This document shows positions 1-9,484 of a DNA stretch of 64,000 nucleotides, in pieces. The translations under genes were made by a program, and so were the position numbers. Position 1 is the first letter of the stretch; every line of letters starts with the position of its first letter. Where the stretch lies: contig JAGAAF010000051.1 of assembly GCA_017615435.1 (NCBI GenBank), positions 1 through 64,000 of the forward strand. The letters are read 5' to 3'. This stretch comes from Bacteroidales bacterium. GTDB lineage: Bacteria > Bacteroidota > Bacteroidia > Bacteroidales > UBA932. Under the pieces are notes generated by a model. That model made no database searches and was not told the DNA's origin. It was given only the letters and a program-made list of their open reading frames with translations.

Positions 1-171
1 AGCCACACACCTATGGGCCCCACAGGCGCTTCTGACGGGGGCAAGCGTGTGGCTAGGGGCAAAATTGCCCGCAGTAACACATCGACCCGCCCCAGAGGCT
101 ATTCTGAGACGGGTCGGTGCGTGGCACTTCTGCGGAAACTCCCGGGATCCGGGAGACTGACGGAATAAGCC
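1..171 (-). other. Hairpin-rich region downstream of infB, no gene seen
   Basis: No credible coding sequence is visible here. Read on the minus strand after the infB stop, there is a CTCCCGG/CCGGGAG hairpin (about 138-157), then a GACCCG/CGGGTC stem enclosing about 20 nt (83-116), then nested stems closed by AGCCACAC (1-8) and GTGTGGCT (47-54). The motif CAGAANNGCC occurs three times across the region. The first hairpin could terminate the rimP-nusA-infB operon, although no clear U-tract follows. The rest looks like a structured RNA or a repeat element cut by the window edge. Confidence 0.4.
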
Positions 172-2850
172 TTAAAGTGTGCGTTTGATTTCGATTATCT
201 GGTAGGCTTCGATGATGTCGCCTTCCTTGATATCGTTGTAGCCGGCTATCGCCATACCGCATTCTTTGCCGGCGGCGACTTCCTTCACGGCGTCCTTGCC
301 TATCTGGAGCGATGAGAGCTCGCCGGTGTAGACCACGATACCGTCGCGGATGAGGCGCACCTTCGCTTTCTGCACCATCTTTCCGTCGCGGATGATACAT
401 CCGGCGATGGTTCCGATCTTGCTGATCTTGAAGGTCTGCTTGACCTCCGCGGTGGCGGTGACTTCCTCCTTCTTCTCCGGCTCGAGCATACCCTCGATAC
501 CATCCTTGATCTCGTTGATACAGTCGTAGATGATGGAGTACAGACGGATCTCGATGCCCTCAGTCTCGGCGGCCTTGCGAGCTTCCGGAGTCGGGCGGAC
601 CTGGAAGCCGACGATAACGGCGTCGGATGCCTGGGCCAGCAGGACGTCGGACTCGGAGATGCCGCCGACCGCCTTGTGGATCACGTTCACCTTCACCTCT
701 TCGGTGCTGAGCTTGATCAGGGAGTCGGACAGAGCCTCCACGGAACCGTCCACGTCGCCCTTGACGATGATATTGAGCTCCTTGAAGTTGCCGATCGCGA
801 TACGGCGGCCGATCTCTTCGAGGGTCATATGCTTCTGGGTCTTGATGCCCTGGATGCGGATGAGCTGCTCGCGCTTGTTCGCGATGCTCTTCGCTTCCTT
901 CTCGTCTGTCATCACGATGAACTTCTCGCCTGCTGCCGGAGCGCCGTTCAGACCGAGCACGGACACAGGGGTGGAAGGACCTGCCTTCTGAACCTTCTGT
1001 CCACGCTCGTTGAACATACTCCTCACGCGTCCGAAGTAGCTGCCGCAGAGGATGCAGTCGCCCTGGCTGAGGGTTCCGTTCTGCACGAGAACGGTTGCGA
1101 GATAACCGCGGCCCTTATCCAGCGATGACTCGATGACTGCGCCCTGGGCGAGCCTCTTCGGGTTGGCCTTGAGCTCGAGAAGGTCGGTCTCGAGAAGGAC
1201 CTTCTCAAGGAGGGCCTCAACTCCGATACCGCTCTTTGCACTGATTTCCTGGCACTGGTACTTTCCTCCCCAGTCTTCCACGAGTATGTTCATCTCGGAA
1301 AGCTGACGGCGGATGGTGTCCGGATTTGCACCCGGCTTATCAATCTTGTTGATGGCGAAGACCATAGGAACGCCCGCGGCCTGCGCGTGATTGATAGCCT
1401 CGATAGTCTGGGGCATCACGGCGTCGTCCGCCGCGATGATGATGATCGCGAGGTCGGTCATCTGGGCGCCGCGGGCACGCATAGCCGTAAAGGCTTCGTG
1501 GCCAGGGGTGTCCAGGAAGGTGATCCTGCGACCGTCCTCGAGGGTAACGTTGTAAGCGCCGATATGCTGGGTGATACCGCCAGCCTCCCCGGCGATGACG
1601 TTGGACTTGCGGATGTAGTCGAGGAGCGAGGTCTTACCGTGGTCGACGTGACCCATAACGGTAATGATCGGAGGACGGGTCTCGAGATCTTCCTCACGGT
1701 CGACCTCCTGCTCGCTCTCTATTTCCTCGGAGATTTCGGCAGTGACGAACTCGACCTTGTAGCCGAACTCTTCAGCCACGAGGACAAGCGTTTCGGCGTC
1801 AAGCCTCTGGTTGATGGACACCATCAGTCCAAGGCTCATACAGGCCCCGATTACCTTCACCACGGGTGTGTTGTTCATAAGGGTGGCGAGGTCGTTAACG
1901 GTCACGAATTCTGTAACCTTCAGGACCTTGTTCTCAGCCGCATGGGCCTCGAACTCTTCCTGCGCCCTTGCGGCCGCGGACTCCCTCTTCTCCTTACGAT
2001 ACTTGGCTCCGAAGTTGTTCTTCTTGCCTTCGTTCATCCTGGCGTAGGTCTCCTTGACCTGCTTCTGGATCTCCTGCTGCATCTTCTCCTGCTCGGCTTC
2101 GGTCATAGCCGGACGGAACCTTTCGCCACGGTCGCGCTTGCGTCCGCCTCCCTGGTTCGCGTTGTCCTGACGACCGTTCGTGCGGTTGTTGGTCGCATTC
2201 TGGCCGGCCTTGGCTATGTCCACCTTCTGCTTGCTGATGCGCTCGCGCTTCTTCGCAGGCTTCTTGTCGAACTGGCTGAGGTCGATCTTGCCGACCACCT
2301 TCAGGCTCGCGCCTGCGGCTGCAGGAGTTGCAGCGGGCTGCTCAGGCTCCGGTTCTGCCACCGGCTCCTCTTCGGGTTCCGGTTCCACGACCGGTTCGGG
2401 CTCCTGCTCCACGACGGGCTCAGGTTCGGGCTCGACCACCGGTTCCGGCTCGGGCTCCACGACGGGCTCGGGTTCGGGCTCCGGCTCGGGCTCCGGCTCG
2501 ACCACCGGTTCCGGTTTCGGCTCCGGCTTGGGAGTCTCCTTCTTTTCGTTGATGAAGGTGTTAGTCTTGATGCGGACGACCTCTTCGACTTCCTCCTCTT
2601 CCGCCTCGGCCTTGGCTTTCTTGCCCGAGCGCTCGAGAATTTCGGAAATCTTGATGTCTACCTGCTCCGCAGCCTGCTTGGCCTCGAGGTCTTTGCCGAA
2701 TGCTTTCGCAATCGCCGGCATAAGGTCCTCGGAGACCTTGGCGTTGGGATTCTCTTCAATGTCAACTCCCTGCTTCTGGAGGAAATCCACCAGATCGCCG
2801 AGGCCGACATTGAACTGCCTCATAATTTTATTAAGTCTGATTTCTGCCAT
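172..2850 (-). CDS. infB: Translation initiation factor IF-2
   Basis: GTPase that delivers initiator fMet-tRNA to the 30S subunit and promotes 70S joining in the cytoplasm. The 892 residues show an N-terminal IF2-type helical domain, an acidic linker with many Pro-Glu repeats (about residues 107-170), a basic Gly/Arg/Asn-rich stretch, and then the GTPase core. The P-loop GHVDHGKT lies near residue 401, DTPGHEAF near 446 and the NKID motif near 503. IF2 domains II-IV follow to the C-terminus. The start codon overlaps the nusA stop (TAATG), so it is translated as the last gene of rimP-nusA-infB. The Pro-Glu linker is in frame and creates long antisense open frames that are not genes. Length fits Bacteroidales IF2. 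Confidence 0.97.
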   Translation of the reverse strand: MAEIRLNKIMRQFNVGLGDLVDFLQKQGVDIEENPNAKVSEDLMPAIAKAFGKDLEAKQAAEQVDIKISEILERSGKKAKAEAEEEEVEEVVRIKTNTFINEKKETPKPEPKPEPVVEPEPEPEPEPEPVVEPEPEPVVEPEPEPVVEQEPEPVVEPEPEEEPVAEPEPEQPAATPAAAGASLKVVGKIDLSQFDKKPAKKRERISKQKVDIAKAGQNATNNRTNGRQDNANQGGGRKRDRGERFRPAMTEAEQEKMQQEIQKQVKETYARMNEGKKNNFGAKYRKEKRESAAARAQEEFEAHAAENKVLKVTEFVTVNDLATLMNNTPVVKVIGACMSLGLMVSINQRLDAETLVLVAEEFGYKVEFVTAEISEEIESEQEVDREEDLETRPPIITVMGHVDHGKTSLLDYIRKSNVIAGEAGGITQHIGAYNVTLEDGRRITFLDTPGHEAFTAMRARGAQMTDLAIIIIAADDAVMPQTIEAINHAQAAGVPMVFAINKIDKPGANPDTIRRQLSEMNILVEDWGGKYQCQEISAKSGIGVEALLEKVLLETDLLELKANPKRLAQGAVIESSLDKGRGYLATVLVQNGTLSQGDCILCGSYFGRVRSMFNERGQKVQKAGPSTPVSVLGLNGAPAAGEKFIVMTDEKEAKSIANKREQLIRIQGIKTQKHMTLEEIGRRIAIGNFKELNIIVKGDVDGSVEALSDSLIKLSTEEVKVNVIHKAVGGISESDVLLAQASDAVIVGFQVRPTPEARKAAETEGIEIRLYSIIYDCINEIKDGIEGMLEPEKKEEVTATAEVKQTFKISKIGTIAGCIIRDGKMVQKAKVRLIRDGIVVYTGELSSLQIGKDAVKEVAAGKECGMAIAGYNDIKEGDIIEAYQIIEIKRTL

Positions 2851-4112
2851 TAGTCTTCAAATTCTGCCTTAAGGATGCGCATCACTTCCTCCACGGTCTC
2901 GTCCTCGAGATCGGCGCGCTTCGCCACGTCCGCAGGACTGATGGCGAGGACATCCTTCGCGGTGTCGCAGCCGATGCTCTTGAGCTTGTCGATGACCCAC
3001 TGGTCGATTTCGTTGGAGAATTCGTCCAGGGCGACATCTTCCTCCTCCTGCTCTCCCTTCGCAACTTCACGCCAGACCTCGATTTCGCGGTCCACGAGCA
3101 TACCTGCCAGGGCGATGTTGCAACCGCCGCGGCCGATACCCTTGCGTACCTCGTCCGGCTGCATATAGACCTTCACCTTGTCGGATGAGCTCTCGCCCAT
3201 ATCGATGGAAGAAACCTTCGCGGGGCTGAGGGCGCGCTGGATGAGGAGCTGAGGATTCTGGGTCCACTGGATGACGTCGATATTTTCGTTGTGAAGCTCA
3301 CGGACGATGCCCATAATACGGCCGCCCTTCACGCCGATGCAGGCGCCGATCGGGTCGATACGGTCGTCGTAGGACTCGACTGCCACCTTCGCGCGCTCGC
3401 CGGGAACGCGGACCACCTTCTTAACGGTGATCAGGCCGTCGGCGATTTCAGGAACCTCCTGCTCGAAGAGTCTCTCGAGGAACTCGGGAGAAGTACGGCT
3501 CAGGATAATGTAAGGAGTAGTGTTGTTGCGCATCTCCACGGTCTTGATGATAGCGCGGACGGTGTCGTTCTTCTTGAAGTGCTCGCCGGGGATCTGCTCG
3601 GACTTGGGGATGTGAAGCTCGTTGCCGTCTTCGTCGAGGATGAGGACTTCCTTGCTCCAGGTCTGGTAAATCTCGCCTGTGAAGATCTCGCCCACTTTCT
3701 CGGAGTACTTCTTGTACACGTTCGCCTTCTCGATGTCCATAATGCGGCCCTGAAGATTCTGACGGATGTTCAGGATGCCGCGGCGGCCGAAGCTCTCGAG
3801 GCTGAGTTTCTTCGTGTACTGGTCGCCGATTTCATAGTCGTCGTCGCCGCTGTCCGCGATAACCTGGTCGAGAGTCATCTCTGTGTTCGGATTCTCGACC
3901 TCCTCCACTATCTCGAAGTTCTGATAGATTTCGCAGGTTCCCTTGTCCACGTTGATGATAACGTCGAAGTTGTCCGCGGAGCCATAGGTCTTCGCAATCT
4001 GGGTGAGGAACACGTCCTTGAGCACGCCCATCATCACCGGACGGTCGATGCTTTTCTCTTCCTTGAAGTCCTTGAAGGCATCAATCAGAGTCACTACTTT
4101 TTCTTTTTCCAT
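2850..4112 (-). CDS. nusA: Transcription termination/antitermination protein NusA
   Basis: RNA polymerase-associated factor that modulates pausing, termination and antitermination. The 420 residues contain the NusA N-terminal RNAP-binding domain (about 1-130), an S1 domain (about 135-200, beginning around VGEIFTGEI), tandem KH domains with [11 protein letters not shown] (about 250-260) and a second KH with [14 protein letters not shown] features ([11 protein letters not shown], near 330), and a C-terminal helix-hairpin-helix tail after an acidic linker. It lacks the long repeat extension of E. coli NusA, as is usual in Bacteroidota. It sits 8 bp after rimP and overlaps infB by one base. Confidence 0.97.
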   Translation of the reverse strand: MEKEKVVTLIDAFKDFKEEKSIDRPVMMGVLKDVFLTQIAKTYGSADNFDVIINVDKGTCEIYQNFEIVEEVENPNTEMTLDQVIADSGDDDYEIGDQYTKKLSLESFGRRGILNIRQNLQGRIMDIEKANVYKKYSEKVGEIFTGEIYQTWSKEVLILDEDGNELHIPKSEQIPGEHFKKNDTVRAIIKTVEMRNNTTPYIILSRTSPEFLERLFEQEVPEIADGLITVKKVVRVPGERAKVAVESYDDRIDPIGACIGVKGGRIMGIVRELHNENIDVIQWTQNPQLLIQRALSPAKVSSIDMGESSSDKVKVYMQPDEVRKGIGRGGCNIALAGMLVDREIEVWREVAKGEQEEEDVALDEFSNEIDQWVIDKLKSIGCDTAKDVLAISPADVAKRADLEDETVEEVMRILKAEFED

Positions 4113-4120
4113 TTTCTATG

Positions 4121-4393
4121 TTATTCTTTTACTGTTTCCAAAAGCTTGTCGGCTTCCTCCGGGCTCAGGCCCACGGAGCTGACTGTGAGGGAATAATCCT
4201 CGATATTGCGGTCGAAGGCGTCCAGGATAGCCCTGTGCACATACTCGCAGTCCTCGATATCCACCGGGCCCTGCTCCTTGTCGATAGTGACCTCGAACAC
4301 GTTTTCATCGTCGTCGAAGATGACCTCGACCACCTTGCATCCTTTTTCCGCCGCCGCTTTCTGCAGCACCGCTTCGAATTCTGATCTAATCAT
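4121..4393 (-). CDS. rimP: Ribosome maturation factor RimP, N-terminal domain only
   Basis: Position immediately upstream of nusA-infB and the sequence identify RimP, which assists 30S maturation. The usual protein is about 150 residues: an N-terminal alpha/beta domain followed by an SH3-like C-terminal domain. This one has only 90 residues. The N-terminal domain is intact through the hallmark that normally reads SSPG (here SSVG, about residues 72-75), and the protein ends 15 residues later. The C-terminal domain is absent and no remnant fits, because nusA begins 8 bp downstream. It is therefore a true short form or a deletion allele rather than a frameshift. A -7 box lies 14 bp upstream of the ATG. 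Confidence 0.8.
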   Translation of the reverse strand: MIRSEFEAVLQKAAAEKGCKVVEVIFDDDENVFEVTIDKEQGPVDIEDCEYVHRAILDAFDRNIEDYSLTVSSVGLSPEEADKLLETVKE

Positions 4394-4407
4394 AACCTTT
4401 CTAAAAA

Positions 4408-4415
4408 CAAAGATA
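4408..4415 (-). promoter_or_regulatory. -7 promoter box of rimP-nusA-infB
   Basis: Reads TATCTTTG on the minus strand, an exact match to the Bacteroidota TAnnTTTG consensus, 14 nt before the rimP ATG. It overlaps the 3' arm of the terminator at 4411-4439, so the end of the upstream transcript and the start of the rimP operon share the same bases. Confidence 0.65.
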
Positions 4416-4439
4416 GGCGGCCCTTTCGGCCTCCTATCT
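4411..4439 (-). terminator. Intrinsic terminator after the wbqC-family gene
   Basis: Twelve-base arms (4411-4422 and 4428-4439) with one mismatch and a 5-nt loop. On the minus strand the hairpin is followed by a T-rich run (TTTGTTTTTAG). It ends the lpxC-lpxA-wbqC transcript. Confidence 0.8.
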
Positions 4440-4465
4440 CTTTCACGGATGCAAATATAGCACTA

Positions 4466-5029
4466 TTATTTCAATATGCAAATACTTTCAGGGCCTTCGT
4501 TGAAGAGAAGGTCCATCACCGAAAGGTTTCCCACGAAGCCGAACTTCTCGCGGAAAACCTGCCAGTACTCGCGGGTCTGAAGATACGGTGCCTTCTTCGG
4601 ATGAATCACATCCCGCAGGTCTTCCCCGTCGTCGTCCCCCGACCTGACGACTATCCCTATCTTCCGGCAAAAGAAATCTGTTGTGCGCGAATTCAGCTCC
4701 CACAAAGTCTCTGGATGCGAATCCAGGATGGCGAACAGTTCGTCGCGGTAGTACTCGAAGAAAGGAGAACTGTAGTACGCGGTGTCGATAGCATACTCAG
4801 TGCGCCTGACCCAGTCGGTGGAATAGTCCACCCTGACTTCCGTGATCCTGCGTTTTCCGTCGTGCACAACAGGCACCCTCAAATCCTCCACGCCGTTGGA
4901 GGTGAGTATCCGGCAGCGGTTGCGGTAGGTCTGCTTTGTGTAATTCTCAGAGTCATCTATGCGAACAGAGTACCTTGCCAGCACGGCAAAGTACTCTGTA
5001 GGGGGGAAGTATGCGCTCGAAAGCAGCAT
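4466..5029 (-). CDS. WbqC family protein
   Basis: A 187-residue protein of the WbqC/VioA-like family, often found beside surface-polysaccharide or lipid A genes. It opens with the typical MLLSSAYFPPTEYFA segment, where a conserved Tyr-Phe-Pro-Pro stretch is a family feature, followed by the ETYTKQTYRNR-type conserved block (here SENYTKQTYRNRC). The biochemical role is not settled; in other bacteria it is linked to modified sugars of O-antigen. It starts 3 bp after lpxA and ends before a strong terminator, so it is the last gene of the lpx operon. Confidence 0.85.
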   Translation of the reverse strand: MLLSSAYFPPTEYFAVLARYSVRIDDSENYTKQTYRNRCRILTSNGVEDLRVPVVHDGKRRITEVRVDYSTDWVRRTEYAIDTAYYSSPFFEYYRDELFAILDSHPETLWELNSRTTDFFCRKIGIVVRSGDDDGEDLRDVIHPKKAPYLQTREYWQVFREKFGFVGNLSVMDLLFNEGPESICILK

Positions 5030-5032
5030 ACC

Positions 5033-5845
5033 TTATTCGATGGCGCCCTTCTCGGTGACGTCGTTTCCGCGGACGATGCCGCGCTTCGAATTGCGGATGA
5101 AGTTGATGATCTCGAACTTCTCGGGAGTGTCCGGGAAACCTGCCTCCACCTTGGCGAGTCCGTCGGTGACGTTGTTGCCCTGGTAGTAGATGGTTTCGTA
5201 GATGTCCTTGATCATACGGATGGTGTCGGACTCGAAGCCCCTGCGGCGAAGGCCTACGATGTTCACACCTGCGTAGCAGATGGGCTCACGGCCGCAAAGC
5301 GAATACGGGGGGATGTCTTTGTTGACCTTGCTTCCGCCGCCGACCATCGCGTGCTTGCCGATATGCGAGAACTGATGCACCACGGTGCTGCCGCCGAGGA
5401 TGGCCCAGTCGTCCACATCAGTCTCACCGGCGATGCCCACATAGCTGACGAGGATGCAGTGGTTGCCCACGGTGCAGTCGTGTGCTACGTGCACATACGA
5501 CATAATAAGGACGTCGTTGCCGATGCGGGTTACGCCCTTGCCGCTTGCCTTTGTTCCGCGGTTGATTGTGGCGCACTCGCGAATGTTCACCCTGTCACCG
5601 ATCTCCACATAGGTAACCTCTCCGTCGAACTTGAGGTCCTGAGGGATGGCTCCTACCACGGCGCCCGGAAACACGGTGCAGTCTTTTCCCATCTTCACAT
5701 AGGAGAAAATGGTTGCGTGAGGATATATCTTGCAGCCGTCGCCGATCTCCACGTTATCGTCGATGAAAGCGTAAGGTCCGATCTCGACATTGTCGCCGAG
5801 TTTCGCGCCCGGATGGACGGTTGCAAGCGGATGGATATTATTCAT
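5033..5845 (-). CDS. lpxA: UDP-N-acetylglucosamine acyltransferase LpxA
   Basis: Catalyses the first step of lipid A synthesis, moving a 3-hydroxyacyl chain from ACP to UDP-GlcNAc. The 270 residues show a left-handed beta-helix of hexapeptide repeats (residues 1-190) and a C-terminal helical domain. The catalytic His lies in the segment SYVHVAHDCTVG (about residues 118-129), and GAIPQDLKFDGE is a family hallmark. It begins 6 bp after lpxC and is followed closely by the wbqC-family gene. Confidence 0.96.
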   Translation of the reverse strand: MNNIHPLATVHPGAKLGDNVEIGPYAFIDDNVEIGDGCKIYPHATIFSYVKMGKDCTVFPGAVVGAIPQDLKFDGEVTYVEIGDRVNIRECATINRGTKASGKGVTRIGNDVLIMSYVHVAHDCTVGNHCILVSYVGIAGETDVDDWAILGGSTVVHQFSHIGKHAMVGGGSKVNKDIPPYSLCGREPICYAGVNIVGLRRRGFESDTIRMIKDIYETIYYQGNNVTDGLAKVEAGFPDTPEKFEIINFIRNSKRGIVRGNDVTEKGAIE

Positions 5846-5851
5846 AATTGT

Positions 5852-6757
5852 TTATTTGATCATTTGTGCAACTTTCGTGTTGATGCTGTGGCCGGGTTTA
5901 TAGGCCGTGACCTTCGCTTTGAGGAAACCTCCGCAAAGCCTCAGGTCACCCAGGAGGTCGAGCATTTTATGACGCCCGCATTCATCGGGGAAACGCAGCT
6001 CGATATGGTTGAGATAACCCCTTTCGGTAACCGCGAGATTCGGCTGACGCAGTATCCTGCTGATCAATTTCATCCGCAGTTTGCTCACTGGTTTCTCCAC
6101 GATCACAATCGCATTGCCCAGGTCTCCGCCTTTCACAAGACCGGCCAGTAGCATTCCGAACACTTCGTGAAGGAAGCAGAAGGTCCTGCAGGGCGCGATT
6201 TCATTGACATAATCCACTGAAGGGTCCCACTTGACCGTCTGCACTCCAAGCACCCTGGAATTGAAATCTATGGTCGATTCAACCGTCAGGGTATCCGCCG
6301 GCTCGACCTTGATCCACGAACCCGTCTTGGGGTTCCTGTACTCCACGGTCTCGCTGACTTCAATCCACTTTCTGTCTGCCTCCTGCTCCACGATACCGTC
6401 CTTGGCTATCGCTTCCACATAGGGTTTCGCGCTACCGTCCAGGATGGGCACTTCGCGGTTGTTGATACGCACGTAGGCATTGTCTATTCCGAGGCCGGTG
6501 AGGGCCGAGAGCAGATGCTCCACGGTGCTGACCGATACCCCGCAGGCGGTGATGGTGGTGCTGCGCGCGGTCTTCGACACGTTCGCGGCCACTGCATCCA
6601 CATAAGCTTCGTGTCCGTTGATCTTAGGCAGATCCGTACGGATGAACCTTATGCCCGTGTTTTCGGGAGCGGGGCAAACCTGCATATTGGCGTAATGGCC
6701 GGTATGCAGACCTTTTCCCTCAAAGGAATATATCTTGGAAAGTGTGCGTTGTTTCAT
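5852..6757 (-). CDS. lpxC: UDP-3-O-acyl-N-acetylglucosamine deacetylase LpxC (not fused to FabZ)
   Basis: Zinc deacetylase catalysing the committed step of lipid A synthesis. The metal-binding pattern is present: VEHLLSAL supplies the first His (about residue 78), HKMLD the His-x3-Asp pair (about 239-243), and PGHSINT the catalytic-site His near the C-terminus. At 301 residues it matches single-domain LpxC. In many Bacteroidota LpxC is fused to FabZ (about 460 residues); here there is no FabZ domain and no fabZ gene before lpxA. Its -7 box lies 11 bp before the start, between lpxD and lpxC. Confidence 0.96.
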   Translation of the reverse strand: MKQRTLSKIYSFEGKGLHTGHYANMQVCPAPENTGIRFIRTDLPKINGHEAYVDAVAANVSKTARSTTITACGVSVSTVEHLLSALTGLGIDNAYVRINNREVPILDGSAKPYVEAIAKDGIVEQEADRKWIEVSETVEYRNPKTGSWIKVEPADTLTVESTIDFNSRVLGVQTVKWDPSVDYVNEIAPCRTFCFLHEVFGMLLAGLVKGGDLGNAIVIVEKPVSKLRMKLISRILRQPNLAVTERGYLNHIELRFPDECGRHKMLDLLGDLRLCGGFLKAKVTAYKPGHSINTKVAQMIK

Positions 6758-6768
6758 AAAAGTGGCCG

Positions 6769-6776
6769 CAAAGATA
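6769..6776 (-). promoter_or_regulatory. -7 promoter box of lpxC-lpxA-wbqC
   Basis: TATCTTTG on the minus strand, matching TAnnTTTG, 11 nt upstream of the lpxC ATG in the short lpxD-lpxC gap. It predicts a 5' leader of only about 6-8 nt and lets lpxC be transcribed independently of lpxD. Confidence 0.6.
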
Positions 6777-6789
6777 GGAAAAGTTTTGA

Positions 6790-7776
6790 TTATTCCTCGC
6801 CACTTGCCTTAAACTTTGCGTAAGCTCTCATAAAAGTGCCGTGAGGTATGCCCGGCATACCCATCAGGACCTGCCCGCTCTTGCGGACGTTTCCGATGAC
6901 TCCGGCCTGCGCTGCCACCGTCGTGTGCGGAGCGACCTTGATATGGCCGACTATGCCCGCCTGGCCGGCGATGATGCAGCCTTCGCCTATCACGGCCGAG
7001 CCTGCGATACCGCTCTGGCCCGCCATAGCGGTGTTCTTCCCGACCACCACGTTATGCGCGATGAGGCAGAGGTTGTCGATGCGCACGCCGTCCTCGATGA
7101 TGGTGCTCTCCATCGGGGCTTTGTCGATGGTGGCGTTCGAACCTATCTCCACGTCGCTGCCGATTATGACGTTGCCGACGTGCTCTATCTTCTTCCACGT
7201 GCCGTCCGGCTGGAGGGCATTGCCGAAGCCGTCGTCGCCGATGACGCAGCCTGCGTGAAGGATGGTCCTGTCACCCACCACCGTGTCGGCGAAAATATGC
7301 ACGCCGGGATAGATGATGCACTTCTCCCCTATCTTCACGTTGTCGCCGATAGTCACGTTGTCGAAAATCTTGGTGCAATCGCCTATCCTGGTCTTCTTTC
7401 CTATGCTCACGAAATCGCCCACCCACACCTTTTTGCCTATCCTGGCGCTCCAGGCTATGCGGCAGCGGCCGCGGTGGCGGCGGTAGGTCTTGTGCTGCGA
7501 CTTGACGTACTCAAGAAGTTCGGCCAGGGCGCTATAGGCGTTCTCCACCCTTACGAGGGTCGGAGTTACAGCCTCCTTGGGCTCGAAATCTTTGTTCACC
7601 AGAAGGATTGAAGCCTTGCTGGTATACACATACTGTTCGTATTTAGGATTGGCGTAAAAACAGAGTTCTCCGGGTTTGCCGTGCTCGATCTTCGCGAATG
7701 TCGTCGCTGTTGCCTGCGGGTCGCCATCTACGGTCCCTTTGAGGACTTCGGCGAGTTCCTTTGCTGTGAATTTCAT
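6790..7776 (-). CDS. lpxD: UDP-3-O-acylglucosamine N-acyltransferase LpxD
   Basis: Adds the second 3-hydroxyacyl chain during lipid A synthesis. The 328 residues have an N-terminal uridine-binding domain (1-100), then a left-handed beta-helix. The segments HAGCVIGDDGFG and CLIAHNVVVG carry the conserved His residues; the latter holds the likely catalytic His. The join between the two domains (about residues 97-110) is unusually basic (TYRRHRGRCRIAWSARIG). The gene starts 9 bp after the FadL-like porin and precedes lpxC, with a separate promoter between them. Confidence 0.95.
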   Translation of the reverse strand: MKFTAKELAEVLKGTVDGDPQATATTFAKIEHGKPGELCFYANPKYEQYVYTSKASILLVNKDFEPKEAVTPTLVRVENAYSALAELLEYVKSQHKTYRRHRGRCRIAWSARIGKKVWVGDFVSIGKKTRIGDCTKIFDNVTIGDNVKIGEKCIIYPGVHIFADTVVGDRTILHAGCVIGDDGFGNALQPDGTWKKIEHVGNVIIGSDVEIGSNATIDKAPMESTIIEDGVRIDNLCLIAHNVVVGKNTAMAGQSGIAGSAVIGEGCIIAGQAGIVGHIKVAPHTTVAAQAGVIGNVRKSGQVLMGMPGIPHGTFMRAYAKFKASGEE

Positions 7777-7785
7777 TTCTTTCTT

Positions 7786-9471
7786 TTAAAATCTCCAACC
7801 GAGAGTAATCAACGCCGCGCAGAGCAGCCTTCTCTGGCTGATGCGGGGGGAATAGAGTGTGCTGTAGTCGTAATAAGGCTGGTAAACGGTCACCGGATAC
7901 AGGGTGCCCTGCACGGCAAGGTCCGCGAAGAACGAGCCGGAAGGGTTGAAACCGCAGCCTGCAGCCGCGCCGATAACCATATCGTTGTAATGCTTGCCCG
8001 AGCCGACGAGAGTCTTTCTGCCCAGGTAATAATCATTGTTGTAATCGTCGTAAGTAACCGTCGCGCCGTTCTGGCCTTCATAATACTTCTCGGGAGAAGT
8101 CCTGAGGGAGGCGCCGGCACGGAGGGCGAACTGCGGAGCGACATTGAGCTCCGCGCCCAGCCTGAAGTTGTGCGCCGCTCCGCTGAAGGCCTTGATGGCG
8201 GCGTTTTCGTAGTCGTATTCGTCCTCAACTTCGTAATACTCCTTGCTGGCGAACTTCATACGGCCGTAACCGACCATTTCGTAGTCGAAGCTGACGAGGC
8301 CCTTACGTCCGAAAGTCCAGGCGATTCCGGCATCCAGCACCGAAGGGGCGTAGAGATTGTAGTTATACCAACCTTCCTGACCTGCGCCGCTGTACGACTT
8401 GCCGTTGTCGTAGGCCACCTTACCGCTGTGCTGCCAGCTTTCTTCCACATCCAGGATAGTCCTGGTCTGGTAAGCGAGACCTATCCTGAGACTGTTGGTG
8501 GGCAGCCAGATAAGACCACCCTTCAGGTAAAGGCCGGCGGCCTTTGCGTGGTAGTTGTAACGGTATACTGCGTCGCTGAAGTAAGTATCTTCAGTGGACG
8601 AATCGGCGTAAGTGAAAGACACCGGGAAGTCCTCGACCGTCTGAGCCACTTCGGCGAAGTTCTCTATGTTCGAATACTCAAGCATAGGGATGCCCATATT
8701 CAGTCCGATGAAAAGGCGGTCCTTCACATTGAAGCCGAAGTTGAGGATCATATCGGATTTGTAACCCATATGGGTCACAGTGCTTGTCTGGCGCAGGGCG
8801 CTGGGGACGTAGTGGTCCCCCTTGTCGGAGAGTATCTCCGAGCAGCCGACATATTCGTTGTTCGTGCCGAAGGAATTGATAAGGCCAATGTCGTAACCGA
8901 GGGCAGTGTCCCAGTAATGCGAGTAAGCGGCATTGTCGTAGAAGTTGTTCGAAGCAAGGTCCGCGGGAGCGATGTTAAGGTCTGTCGCCGCTGCAGCCAT
9001 CTCTCCGAAACGCGACGAAAGGGAGTTAAGACCCGTGCTCACCATCCTTGAATTGTAATCAGTGACGGTGTTGCACACGAACGCGAAAGTGAAAGACCTG
9101 AGGGCCTCTCCGTCCGTGTCGTAACGGGTGGAGACTCCTATGTTCGGAAGTTTGAAAGCCGGATTGAAGGTATTCCTGCCGGGCTCGTAATCATTGTTGG
9201 GACTCAGCGCATAATGCGTGCGGCCTACGGAAAGGCTCAGAGCCGGTGTTATTGTGAACTGAGAATAACCCGCCACTGCAGAACCTGCCGGGTTGATGCC
9301 TATCGTGCCGAGGTCTCCGCCGAGAGCGGTCACGGCATTTGCCAGACCGGCACTCTTGGCGGTGCCGATATAATTGTTTTCCGAGAAAGTGTAAGCGTCA
9401 TACATAGATTGCGCGTGCGCCGCGAGGCACACCGCAAAGGATGTGACGATGATTGTGAAGATCTTTTTCAT
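7786..9471 (-). CDS. FadL/OmpP1-like outer-membrane barrel protein
   Basis: Predicted outer-membrane beta-barrel of the OmpP1/FadL/TodX type, which moves hydrophobic molecules across the outer membrane in related proteins. The start at 9471 is chosen because it gives a clean signal peptide (MKKIFTIIVTSFAVC, cleavage near AHAQS); an upstream in-frame codon adds only an implausible leader. The mature N-terminus (SAGLANAVTALGGDLGTIGINPAGSA) resembles the hatch region of the family, and the chain ends in Phe (LGWRF), as expected for BAM recognition. It lies 13 bp after the Tyr-rich lipoprotein and 9 bp before lpxD. Confidence 0.8.
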   Translation of the reverse strand: MKKIFTIIVTSFAVCLAAHAQSMYDAYTFSENNYIGTAKSAGLANAVTALGGDLGTIGINPAGSAVAGYSQFTITPALSLSVGRTHYALSPNNDYEPGRNTFNPAFKLPNIGVSTRYDTDGEALRSFTFAFVCNTVTDYNSRMVSTGLNSLSSRFGEMAAAATDLNIAPADLASNNFYDNAAYSHYWDTALGYDIGLINSFGTNNEYVGCSEILSDKGDHYVPSALRQTSTVTHMGYKSDMILNFGFNVKDRLFIGLNMGIPMLEYSNIENFAEVAQTVEDFPVSFTYADSSTEDTYFSDAVYRYNYHAKAAGLYLKGGLIWLPTNSLRIGLAYQTRTILDVEESWQHSGKVAYDNGKSYSGAGQEGWYNYNLYAPSVLDAGIAWTFGRKGLVSFDYEMVGYGRMKFASKEYYEVEDEYDYENAAIKAFSGAAHNFRLGAELNVAPQFALRAGASLRTSPEKYYEGQNGATVTYDDYNNDYYLGRKTLVGSGKHYNDMVIGAAAGCGFNPSGSFFADLAVQGTLYPVTVYQPYYDYSTLYSPRISQRRLLCAALITLGWRF

Positions 9472-9484
9472 ATCAAGTGTCAGT

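Noticed and set aside
2328..2552. Tandem DNA repeat as a mobile or CRISPR-like array
   Set aside because: The repeats are the in-frame Pro-Glu codons of IF2, not spaced direct repeats with unique spacers.
1387..2853. Long plus-strand open frame opposite infB (488 codons)
   Set aside because: It is the mirror of the Pro-Glu repeat and of GC-skewed codons of infB; its Leu/Arg/Gly repeats have no protein-like order.
4601..6151. Plus-strand open frame of 516 codons opposite wbqC, lpxA and lpxC
   Set aside because: Runs across three well-identified genes in antisense; composition follows their codon bias.
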